From Myxococcales bacterium (GTDB taxonomy: Bacteria; Myxococcota; Myxococcia; Myxococcales; Anaeromyxobacteraceae), in NCBI GenBank assembly GCA_021779335.1, contig JAJYAW010000009.1:1-19935 (forward strand): a stretch of DNA of 19,935 nucleotides. The letters run 5' to 3'. Shown piece after piece: positions 11,895 to 19,935 of this stretch. Made by a program: the position numbers and the translations under genes. Positions within the stretch are counted from its first letter, which is position 1. Every line of letters begins with the position of its first letter. The notes beneath the pieces are model-generated. The model worked only from the letters and a program-made list of their open reading frames with translations, was not told the DNA's origin and did not search any database.

Positions 11895-12617
11895 CTACTT
11901 CCTGCGGTCGCCGAAGAGGCGCAGCAGGGACAGGAACAGGTTGATGAAGTCGAGGTACAGGGTCAGGGCGCCCGCGATGGGCGCCGCCGCGACGCTGCCG
12001 CCGCCGTTCCGCGCGAAGACGCGCAGCTTCTGGGTGTCGTAGGCGGTCAGGCCAGTGAAGACCACCACCCCGGCGCAGGAGATGACGAAGCTCATGGCGC
12101 TGGACTGGAGGAACATGTTGACCAGCGCGGCGATGACCACGCCGACGAGCCCCATCATGAGGAAGGAGGACCAGCTCGTGAGGTCCTTCTTGGTGACCGT
12201 GCCGTACAGGCTCATGGCGCCGAAGGTGCCGGCCGTGACGCCGAAGGCCAGCGCCACCGAGGTGCCGGTGTACATGAGCAGGACGATGGAGAGGGTGGCG
12301 CCGTTCAGGGCCGAGTAGAGCAGGAAGAGGCCGCCGGCCGCCGCCGCGGAGAGCCGCTGCACCATGGCCGAGATGGCGATGACCAGGCCGAACTCGGCGA
12401 GCATGAGGCCGTAGAAGATCCACTTGTTGAAGGGGACGGCGCCGCTCACCAGGGCGTCGGCGGTGACCCAGGCCACGCCGGTGGTCACCAGCAGCCCCAG
12501 CGTCATCCAGCGGTAGACGGAGGCGATGAAGGTCCGCTCGGCGCCCTCGACCTGGTAGGGGGCGGCCTGGGGGCGGAGGGTGTAGGCGGGCTGGGTCGGT
12601 CTCGGATCGAAGGGCAT
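11895..12617 (-). CDS. Bax inhibitor-1/YccA family membrane protein
   Basis: This 240-aa inner-membrane protein of the BI-1 (TMBIM) family has about seven predicted helices after a soluble N-terminus of roughly 35 residues rich in Pro and Gln. Family hallmarks include a first helix pair near WMTLGLLVTTGVAWVTA, the segment LYSALNGATLSIVL, GAMSLYGTVTKKDL, and the C-terminal TAYDTQKLR followed by LYLDFINLFLSLLRLFGDRR. Relatives include E. coli YccA, which interacts with FtsH, and YetJ, a pH-dependent calcium leak channel; which role applies here is not known. ATG at 12617 is chosen because GGAGAG lies five bases upstream and the family N-terminus begins here, although the frame is open to 13184. 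An apparent promoter with an internal dyad lies about 100 bp upstream. Confidence 0.93.
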   Translation of the reverse strand: MPFDPRPTQPAYTLRPQAAPYQVEGAERTFIASVYRWMTLGLLVTTGVAWVTADALVSGAVPFNKWIFYGLMLAEFGLVIAISAMVQRLSAAAAGGLFLLYSALNGATLSIVLLMYTGTSVALAFGVTAGTFGAMSLYGTVTKKDLTSWSSFLMMGLVGVVIAALVNMFLQSSAMSFVISCAGVVVFTGLTAYDTQKLRVFARNGGGSVAAAPIAGALTLYLDFINLFLSLLRLFGDRRK

Positions 12618-12712
12618 GGTCTCTCCAATAACACGGGCGGTGGCCGGTCTCTTCCTCGGGCGGCCTCGGCCCCGCCGCGCCGCGCCGCGGGCGGAGCCGT
12701 CTCCTGGGGGAC

Positions 12713-12740
12713 TGCGTAACACCCGGGCTGCCCGGGTCAA
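12713..12740 (-). promoter_or_regulatory. sigma-70-like promoter with internal dyad upstream of the Bax-inhibitor gene
   Basis: On the minus strand, TTGACC (12740-12735; five of six matches to TTGACA) is followed by a 16-nt spacer ending in TGT and then TACGCA (12718-12713), an extended -10 layout. Transcription would start near 12706, giving a leader of about 90 nt. The perfect 8-bp-arm inverted repeat acccgggctgcccgggt (12721-12737) fills the spacer. It could be an operator, or instead a terminator hairpin for the upstream zinc-ribbon gene. Confidence 0.45.
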
Positions 12741-12788
12741 GCCGAAAGCCCCAAGAGCGCCGGGCGCCGGGGGTGGCCGCGGCGCGCC

Positions 12789-12803
12789 CCCGGGCCGCCC
12801 GGG
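12789..12803 (-). terminator. possible hairpin at the end of the zinc-ribbon gene
   Basis: The arms cccggg and cccggg (self-complementary), separated by ccg, lie directly after the zinc-ribbon stop codon. The stem is 6 bp with a 3-nt loop and no U-tract. The rest of the 187-bp spacer is GC-rich and holds the proposed Bax-inhibitor promoter. Confidence 0.3.
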
Positions 12804-12804
12804 C

Positions 12805-13149
12805 TCACCTCTTCTTGAACAGGCGCTCCAGCGCGTCGCGCGGATCCTCGCTCTGGACCGGGGCGTCGCCGAAGAGGGCGGCCAGCCGGTTGCGCGCGTC
12901 GTCGGAGCGGTGCCGGCGGCGCGGCGCCCCGTCGCCGAGCTGGTACAGGTCGCAGGCGTTGGAGCCCTCCTTGTCGACGATCCGCTCGGCGTGGGGCTCG
13001 CGGCACTGGTTCCCCGCCGCCTCGTCGTAGTGCCGGCAGTTGAGGCAGCGGTGCAGGTCGGCGTCGCACTCGGGGCAGGTGGTGCGGCGCCCGATGGGGC
13101 CGTCGAAGGCGAGCTCCGCGCCGCACCCGTAGCACGTGGTCTTGACCAT
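12805..13149 (-). CDS. small eight-cysteine zinc-ribbon-like protein
   Basis: This 114-aa soluble protein has no signal peptide. The first 66 residues hold eight cysteines: CYGC (6-9), CPEC (25-28), CLNC (35-38), then Cys49 and Cys66. The first two pairs form a standard zinc ribbon. The second set, in RCLNCRHYD...QCREP...DKEGSNACDLY, resembles a second metal-binding knuckle found in small uncharacterised bacterial proteins, often beside His and Asp residues. The C-terminal half is basic then acidic (RRRHRSDD, SEDPRDALERLFKKR) and probably a flexible tail with one amphipathic helix. The function is not known; a nucleic-acid- or protein-binding adaptor is possible. ATG at 13149 is chosen over upstream open frame because MVKTTCYGCG is the natural ribbon start. 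It is divergent from a Ser/Thr kinase gene, with only 34 bp between start codons. Confidence 0.85.
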   Translation of the reverse strand: MVKTTCYGCGAELAFDGPIGRRTTCPECDADLHRCLNCRHYDEAAGNQCREPHAERIVDKEGSNACDLYQLGDGAPRRRHRSDDARNRLAALFGDAPVQSEDPRDALERLFKKR

Positions 13150-13154
13150 GGCGC

Positions 13155-13161
13155 TATCATG
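13155..13161. promoter_or_regulatory. shared -10 element, candidate bidirectional promoter
   Basis: The 7-bp tatcatg reads TATCAT on plus (five of six matches to TATAAT) and CATGAT on minus (four of six). Start points seven bases downstream in each direction would be near 13167 for the kinase and 13149 for the zinc-ribbon gene, the second being the A of its ATG. The two starts would be 18 bp apart. It is the only AT-rich stretch in the 34-bp spacer. Confidence 0.4.
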
Positions 13162-13183
13162 GAGCCGCGCGCGGGCGCCTTCA

Positions 13184-14152
13184 ATGAGAGACCCCATCCC
13201 GTTCGGGAGGTACCTCCTGCTGGAGCGGCTCGCCATCGGCGGGATGGCCGAGGTCTGGCTGGCGGAGGTGCGCGGCGAGCCGGGCCGACGCTACGCCGTG
13301 AAGCGGCTCCTCCCCACCCTGGCCGACGACCCGGCCTTCGTCACCATGTTCCTCGACGAGGCCCGCATCGGCGCCCAGCTCGACCACCCGGGCATCGTCC
13401 CGGTCCACGACCTGGGGCGCGAGGGGGCCGGCTACTTCATGGCCATGGACTACCTGGCCGGGCAGGACCTGCGCGCCCTGCTGGCCCGCCTGCGCCACGA
13501 CGGCTCGCGCCTGCCGGTGGCGCTCTCCGCCTTCGTCCTGGCCGAGGCGGCCCGCGCCCTGGACCACGCCCACCGGGCCCTCGGCCACGACGGCGCGCCG
13601 CTCCACGTGGTGCACCGCGACCTCTCCCCCGCCAACGTGCTGCTCGGCTACGACGGCCGGGTGGCGGTCATCGACTTCGGCATCGCCCAGGCAGCCTTCC
13701 GCGCCCACCGCGAGGGCGCGGTGCTGCGCGGCAAGTTCGGCTACCTGTCGCCCGAGCAGGTGCGCGGCCTCCCGGTGGACCGGCGCGCCGACGTCTTCTC
13801 GCTGGGCGCGGTGCTGCACGAGCTCCTGACCGGCCACCGGCTCTTCCACGGCCCCTCCGACCTGGCGGTGCTGGAGCGGGTGCGCGCGGCCCAGGTCCGG
13901 CCGCCCTCGGAGCGCAACCCGGCCGTGCCGCCGGCCCTCGATGCGGTGGTCCTCTCGGCGCTGGCGCGCGACCCGGCCGAGCGGCTCCCCTGGGCCTCCG
14001 CCCTGGCCGAGGCGCTGGCCCCCTTCGCCGACCCGCGGGGGCGGGCCTCCCTGGCGCAGGAGCTGGCCACCCGCTTCCCGGCGGAGCTGGCCGAGGAGCG
14101 GGCGCGCGCCCCGCGGCGGGGCGCTCCGGCGCCGCCTCGCGGCGACGCCTGA
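13184..14152 (+). CDS. eukaryotic-type serine/threonine protein kinase
   Basis: This 322-aa protein is little more than a kinase domain, with no membrane helix or sensor module, so it should be cytoplasmic. The ATP site has the Gly loop AIGGMAEVW (18-25) and the VAVK-type Lys40. The catalytic loop is HRDLSPANVLL (His144, Asp146, Asn151), with Ser where many kinases have Lys, as is common in myxobacterial kinases. DFG is at 164-166, the activation-segment end is GYLSPEQ in place of APE, and the helix-F motif is DRRADVFSLGAVLHEL. It looks catalytically complete. The tail after about residue 280 is Arg/Ala/Pro-rich. ATG at 13184 is chosen because the domain starts at once (FGRYLLLERL); an upstream ATG at 13136 would run through the divergent gene. 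There is no Shine-Dalgarno. Substrates are unknown. Confidence 0.93.
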   Translation: MRDPIPFGRYLLLERLAIGGMAEVWLAEVRGEPGRRYAVKRLLPTLADDPAFVTMFLDEARIGAQLDHPGIVPVHDLGREGAGYFMAMDYLAGQDLRALLARLRHDGSRLPVALSAFVLAEAARALDHAHRALGHDGAPLHVVHRDLSPANVLLGYDGRVAVIDFGIAQAAFRAHREGAVLRGKFGYLSPEQVRGLPVDRRADVFSLGAVLHELLTGHRLFHGPSDLAVLERVRAAQVRPPSERNPAVPPALDAVVLSALARDPAERLPWASALAEALAPFADPRGRASLAQELATRFPAELAEERARAPRRGAPAPPRGDA

Positions 14153-14153
14153 A

Positions 14154-14178
14154 GGGCGGGTGCGCCCCGGGGGGGGGC
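14154..14178. terminator. short hairpin and G9 run between convergent kinase and HD-GYP genes
   Basis: The 26-bp convergent gap holds gggcg/cgccc arms with a 4-nt loop (14154-14167), then cccc and a run of nine G (14169-14177). A gcccc/ggggc pairing is also possible. It may act as a compact terminator for both genes. The G run lies outside both reading frames. Confidence 0.25.
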
Positions 14179-15315
14179 TCAGTTCCGCAGGGCGCCGTGC
14201 AGGGCGCTGAAGAGCTCGTCGTGGCCCGGGGGGGACTCGGCCAGGTCGGCCGAGAGCACCGCCACCGTCTCGACGTCGAGCCGGATGCGCTCCCAGTCCT
14301 CGGCGGCCACCGAGAGGAAGGCCTCGCTGACGCGAGGGTCGAACTGGGTGCCGGCGCAGCGGGTGATCTCGGCGCGGGCCTCGGTGAAGGGCTTGGCCTT
14401 GCGGTAGGGCCGGTCGCTCGTCATGGCGTCGAGCGTGTCCACCACGTGGAAGATGCGGGCCCCCACCACGATCTCCTCGCCCTTGAGCCCCGAGGGGTAG
14501 CCGGTGCCGTCCCACTTCTCCTGGTGCTGCAGCACGATGGTCGAGGCGGGGCGCAGGTAGTCCACCCGCTGCAGGAGCGCCCACCCCAGCTCCGGGTGGC
14601 GCTTCATCTCGGTCCACTCCTCGGAGTCGAGCGGGCCGGGCTTGAGGAGCACGCGGTCGCGCACGCCGATCTTGCCGATGTCGTGGAGCAGCGCGCCGTG
14701 CTCGATGGTGGTGAGCTCCGGCTCGTGCATGCCCATGGCCTGCGCCAGCCGCCGCGCGTAGAGCGAGACGCGCCGCGAGTGCCACTGGGTCTCGGCGTCG
14801 CGGTAGTCGAGCGCGGCGATGAGCCCCTCCAGCAGCGCCTGGGTGCGGTGGCGCACCATCTCCTCGAGCCGCAGGTTGATCTCGCGGAGCTGGGCGTTCT
14901 GGCGCTGGTTCTCGCCGTTGAGCCGCTCGTTCTCGCGCCGCAGCCGGGACGCCTCGGCCGCCTGGTTCACCGTGGCCAGCAGCTCCTGCTGGTGCCAGGG
15001 CTTGGAGATGATGCGGAAGACCTCGCCCGAGTTGACCGCCTGCAGCGCCACCCGGAAGTCCTCGGCGGCGGTGCAGAGGATGCGCACCGCGCCCGGCACG
15101 CGCTCCCGGATCTGCTTGAGCAGGGTGATGCCGTCCATGCCCGGCATCATGTAGTCGCTGATGACCACCACCGGCTGGTCGGTCTCGAGCGCCGCCAGGG
15201 CCTGATCCGGGGAGAGGTAGCACCGCGGGTCGTAGCCGGCGCTCTCCAGGATTCGCGAGAGCGCCTTCAGGATGAGATCGTCGTCGTCGACGATGAGGAC
15301 GCGGTCCGCGGTCAC
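14179..15315 (-). CDS. response regulator with HD-GYP output domain
   Basis: From GTG at 15315 the protein is 378 aa; an upstream GTG at 15333 would add six residues. The receiver domain (about 4-120) has the acidic triad in LIVDDDD and phospho-acceptor Asp54 in VISDYMMPGMDG, with the conserved Lys in ISKPW. A coiled-coil linker (about 125-165, rich in Arg, Glu and Asn) joins it to an HD-GYP domain (about 170-360), the family of cyclic-di-GMP phosphodiesterases. Metal-site residues seen include Glu and His in ETQWH, His211-Asp212 in HDIGKIGV, His in KRHPELGW and Asp in HVVDTLDAMTSDRPYR. The HHE motif reads HQE (264-266) before KWDGTGYP, so one usual ligand is Gln. It probably responds to a histidine kinase encoded elsewhere, since none is adjacent. 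It is divergent from aceE. Confidence 0.93.
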   Translation of the reverse strand: MTADRVLIVDDDDLILKALSRILESAGYDPRCYLSPDQALAALETDQPVVVISDYMMPGMDGITLLKQIRERVPGAVRILCTAAEDFRVALQAVNSGEVFRIISKPWHQQELLATVNQAAEASRLRRENERLNGENQRQNAQLREINLRLEEMVRHRTQALLEGLIAALDYRDAETQWHSRRVSLYARRLAQAMGMHEPELTTIEHGALLHDIGKIGVRDRVLLKPGPLDSEEWTEMKRHPELGWALLQRVDYLRPASTIVLQHQEKWDGTGYPSGLKGEEIVVGARIFHVVDTLDAMTSDRPYRKAKPFTEARAEITRCAGTQFDPRVSEAFLSVAAEDWERIRLDVETVAVLSADLAESPPGHDELFSALHGALRN

Positions 15316-15357
15316 GGAGGCGCAGCAGACCACGCCCGCCGGCGCCCCGCAAGGCGC

Positions 15358-15368
15358 GACGGACCGTC
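15358..15368. promoter_or_regulatory. short dyad in the HD-GYP/aceE divergent spacer
   Basis: gacggaccgtc has 5-bp arms around a single A. A second small dyad, ccaggcacctgg, lies at 15405-15416. The spacer is 146 bp and otherwise shows only a weak -10 for aceE. No PdhR-type operator is recognisable. Chance is a real possibility. Confidence 0.25.
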
Positions 15369-15447
15369 CGGCGCCCTCGGCCGGGCGGCGCGCCCCCCTC
15401 CCACCCAGGCACCTGGAAGGGCGCTGTCCGGATGGGCCGAACCCGGT

Positions 15448-15453
15448 TAGAGA
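15448..15453 (+). promoter_or_regulatory. candidate -10 element of aceE (leaderless)
   Basis: TAGAGA, within ggttagagac, is the most AT-rich stretch before aceE and ends eight bases before the ATG at 15462. It matches TATAAT at only three positions. There is no strong -35 and no Shine-Dalgarno. Confidence 0.25.
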
Positions 15454-15461
15454 CTGGCGGC

Positions 15462-18173
<2,712 letters not shown>

Positions 18174-18197
18174 CCCTCAACGGAGCGACCTCAAGGC

Positions 18198-19517
18198 ATG
18201 GCCACCATCGAAGTCAGGGTCCCCGCCATCGGCGGCTTCAAGGACGTCGGCGTCGTCGACCTGCTGGTGAAGCCGGGGGACGCCGTCGCGCTCGACGCCT
18301 CGCTGGTGACGCTGGAGTCGGACAAGGCCACCATGGACGTGCCGTCGCCGCAGGCGGGCACGGTGCGCGAGCTCAAGGTGAAGCTGGGCGACCGGGTGGG
18401 GGAGGGGAGCCTCATCCTGCTGCTCGAGGTCGCGGCGGCGGTGTCCGCGCCGCCGGTGGCCGTCCCCGCGGCGGCCCCCGCCGGCCCGTCGCCCGGTGCG
18501 CCGGCGTCGCCCCCGGTTCCGAGCCCGCACTCGAGCCCGGTCCCGAGCCCGGAGCCCGCGCCCGCCCCGACCATCCCGCCGCCGGCCGTCGTCCCGGGGA
18601 TGGCGCCCCTGCCCGGCGCCGGCGCCCACGCCTCCCCCTCCATCCGAAGGCTGGCCCGCGAGCTCGGCGTGGAGCTCGCCCGCGTGCCTGGCTCGGGCCA
18701 CCGGGGGCGGGTGCTGCACGAGGACGTCCTCGCGTTCGTGAAGGAGGCCCTCACCGCCCCGCGGGCGCCGGCGGCCGGCGCCGGGCTCGACCTGCTCCCC
18801 TGGCCCCGCGTCGACTTCTCGAAGTTCGGGCCGGTCGAGACCCGCCCGCTCTCGCGCCTCAAGAAGCTCGCGGGGGCCAACCTCAGCCGGAACTGGGTGA
18901 TGATCCCGCACGTCACGCAGCACGACGAGGCGGACGTGACGGAGCTGGAGGCCTTCCGCGTCCGGCTCAACGAGGAGCACGCCGGGGACGGGGCCAAGGT
19001 GACGCTGCTCGCCTTCGTCATGAAGGCCTGCGTGGCGGCGCTGCGGCAGTTCCCCGAGTTCAACGCCTCGCTCGACGGCGACGCGCTGGTGCTGAAGCGC
19101 TACTACCACCTCGGCTTCGCGGCCGACACGCCGAACGGCCTGGTGGTGCCGGTGGTGCGCGACGTCGACCAGAAGGGCGTGCTCCAGCTCGCCCGCGAGC
19201 TCGGCGAGCTGGCCGGGAAGGCGCGGGCGGGGAAGCTCACGCCGGCCGAGATGTCGGGCGGCTGCTTCTCCGTCTCCAGCCTGGGCGGCATCGGCGGCAC
19301 CGCCTTCACGCCCATCATCAACGCGCCCGAGGTGGCCATCCTGGGCGTGTCGAGGAGCGTCACCAGGCCGGTCTGGGACGGCCACGCCTTCCAGCCGCGG
19401 CTCGTGCTGCCGCTCTCGCTCTCCTACGACCACCGGGTCATCGACGGCGCGGCCGCGGCCCGGTTCACCAGCCACCTGGGGGGGCTGCTGGCGGATCTGC
19501 GGAGGGTGCTGCTGTAG
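18198..19517 (+). CDS. aceF: pyruvate dehydrogenase E2, dihydrolipoyllysine-residue acetyltransferase
   Basis: E2 forms the core of the pyruvate dehydrogenase complex and transfers acetyl groups to CoA. The 439-aa protein has one N-terminal lipoyl domain (1-75) with the lipoylated Lys43 in LESDKATMDVPSP; E. coli AceF has three such domains. A long Pro/Ala/Ser linker (about 80-140) includes an eight-residue repeat based on PVPSP. The E1/E3-binding domain (about 143-183) reads ASPSIRRLARELGVELARV. The catalytic domain (about 205-439) ends with SYDHRVIDGAAAARF, giving His412 and Asp416 of the HxxxD active site. The start has AAGG close by and GGAG farther upstream. It follows aceE by 24 bp and is surely co-transcribed. 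Its last 53 bp overlap an opposing gene. Confidence 0.97.
   Translation: MATIEVRVPAIGGFKDVGVVDLLVKPGDAVALDASLVTLESDKATMDVPSPQAGTVRELKVKLGDRVGEGSLILLLEVAAAVSAPPVAVPAAAPAGPSPGAPASPPVPSPHSSPVPSPEPAPAPTIPPPAVVPGMAPLPGAGAHASPSIRRLARELGVELARVPGSGHRGRVLHEDVLAFVKEALTAPRAPAAGAGLDLLPWPRVDFSKFGPVETRPLSRLKKLAGANLSRNWVMIPHVTQHDEADVTELEAFRVRLNEEHAGDGAKVTLLAFVMKACVAALRQFPEFNASLDGDALVLKRYYHLGFAADTPNGLVVPVVRDVDQKGVLQLARELGELAGKARAGKLTPAEMSGGCFSVSSLGGIGGTAFTPIINAPEVAILGVSRSVTRPVWDGHAFQPRLVLPLSLSYDHRVIDGAAAARFTSHLGGLLADLRRVLL
18512..18551 (+). repeat. 24-bp-period repeat in the AceF interdomain linker
   Basis: cccggttccgagcccg (18512-18527) and cccggtcccgagcccg (18536-18551) match at 15 of 16 positions with a 24-bp period, encoding two PVPSP units. 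Such a repeat extends the flexible lipoyl-arm linker and can change length by slippage. Confidence 0.6.
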
Positions 19518-19935
19518 GCGGGGCGGGCTCCGGCAGGCGGGCCCGCACCTCGGCCAGGAAGGCCTCCGGGGCGTCCGGCGTCAGCACCACCGGGCCGCCG
19601 TCGGTCTCCAGCAGCACCATGGGCCCGGGGCGCCAGGCGTAGAGCCGGAAGGCGCCCAGGGCCGGCGAGGCGAAGCGCCCGAAGGCGACCCCGCCAGGCA
19701 GGCTGGTGCCGGCCGTGCGGGTCCAGCCTCGCCGCTGGTCCGCCGCCAGCGCCGACACCCGGCGCACCTCGGCGAGCGGGATGACGACGTCGGCGAACCA
19801 GCGCCGCTCCACCACCACCGCGTCGCCGGTGACGCGCGCGGCCCGCGGCGTGGCGCCGGCGATGGCGACGAAGATCCCGCCGGCGAGCAGCGCCGCCGCC
19901 GAGAGCACCACGGCCGCCGCGCCGCGCCGACCCCG
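19465..19935 (-). CDS. membrane-anchored PH-like small protein (partial, 5' end outside window)
   Basis: The frame is open from the right edge to TGA at 19465, giving 156 visible residues; in-frame GTG codons at 19911 and 19908 could be starts, but the open frame continues past the edge, so I treat it as N-terminally incomplete. The visible N-terminus is a transmembrane helix (VVLSAAALLAGGIFVAIAG). A beta-rich domain follows: VVVERRWFADVVIPLAEVRRV, then GGVAFGRFASPALGAFRLYAW, then MVLLETDGGPVVLTPDAPEAFLAEVRARL. This pattern resembles bacterial pleckstrin-homology-like domains of uncharacterised membrane proteins. The C-terminal tail (about 20 residues of Pro, Ala and Ser) is encoded opposite the end of aceF. 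The function is unknown; the PH-like assignment is a judgement from strand pattern and the final Asp-Ala-Pro-Glu-Ala-Phe helix. Confidence 0.65.
   Translation of the reverse strand, partial: RGRRGAAAVVLSAAALLAGGIFVAIAGATPRAARVTGDAVVVERRWFADVVIPLAEVRRVSALAADQRRGWTRTAGTSLPGGVAFGRFASPALGAFRLYAWRPGPMVLLETDGGPVVLTPDAPEAFLAEVRARLPEPAPPTAAPSADPPAAPPGGW

Noticed and set aside
13136..13183. Earlier in-frame ATG for the kinase
   Set aside because: It would overlap the start of the divergent zinc-ribbon gene and add 16 residues with no similarity to kinases.
12618..13184. Upstream extension of the Bax-inhibitor frame to 429 residues
   Set aside because: The extension overlaps the zinc-ribbon gene and is Arg/Thr/Ala-rich noise; the family N-terminus and GGAGAG site fix the start at 12617.
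18512..18551. Short repeats in aceF as a possible CRISPR or mobile-element remnant
   Set aside because: They keep the reading frame and encode PVPSP units in the interdomain linker expected of an E2 protein. No CRISPR array or transposase is seen anywhere in the window.

Overview
The window is about 20 kb of very GC-rich bacterial chromosome (roughly 75% GC by eye, with almost only G or C at third codon positions). It carries ordinary housekeeping, stress and signalling genes packed closely together. The gene content fits a myxobacterium, most likely an Anaeromyxobacter-like member of the Myxococcota. The reasons are rubrerythrin beside ClpS/ClpA, a eukaryotic-type kinase with an HRD-LSPAN catalytic loop, a response regulator with an HD-GYP output, a homodimeric-type pyruvate dehydrogenase E1, and the base composition. 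This placement is inferred from protein resemblance and composition, not from a search. I see no insertion sequence, phage gene, CRISPR array, tRNA, rRNA or sign of recent transfer.

Layout, left to right. Positions 1-2463 (minus) hold the start of a lipoprotein with two M16-peptidase-like halves and no zinc-binding motif; it runs off the left edge. Positions 2695-5318 (minus) hold the clpS-clpA operon, closed by a strong hairpin. Positions 5403-5900 (minus) hold rubrerythrin. Positions 5980-8889 (minus) hold uvrA. A divergent spacer leads to 8993-10800 (plus), two overlapping paralogous EamA-type transporter genes. Next on plus are a secreted chalcone-isomerase-like protein (10926-11474) and CutA (11496-11813). 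These converge on a Bax-inhibitor-1 family membrane protein (11895-12617, minus), which follows an eight-cysteine zinc-ribbon-like protein (12805-13149, minus). That protein is divergent from a Ser/Thr kinase (13184-14152, plus), and the kinase converges on an HD-GYP response regulator (14179-15315, minus). Divergent from the regulator is the pyruvate dehydrogenase pair aceE-aceF (15462-19517, plus). AceF overlaps the 3' end of an opposing gene for a small membrane-anchored, PH-like protein that enters from the right edge.

Functionally, ClpS and ClpA feed N-degron substrates to ClpP, rubrerythrin removes peroxide, and UvrA recognises damaged DNA, so the left half has a protein- and DNA-quality-control flavour. 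AceE and AceF convert pyruvate to acetyl-CoA; the E3 subunit (lpd) is not in the window. The kinase, the HD-GYP regulator and the zinc-ribbon protein are signalling genes whose partners cannot be read from the sequence.

I did not find a convincing new multi-gene system. The points most worth a second look are:
- the M16-like lipoprotein with no metal site;
- a recurring arrangement in which genes without a Shine-Dalgarno have a -10-like hexamer 6-10 nt before the start codon, suggesting leaderless mRNAs;
- a shared -10 element that could fire in both directions between the kinase and the zinc-ribbon gene;
- a perfect dyad inside the apparent promoter of the Bax-inhibitor gene;
- a substituted metal-ligand position in the HD-GYP domain.
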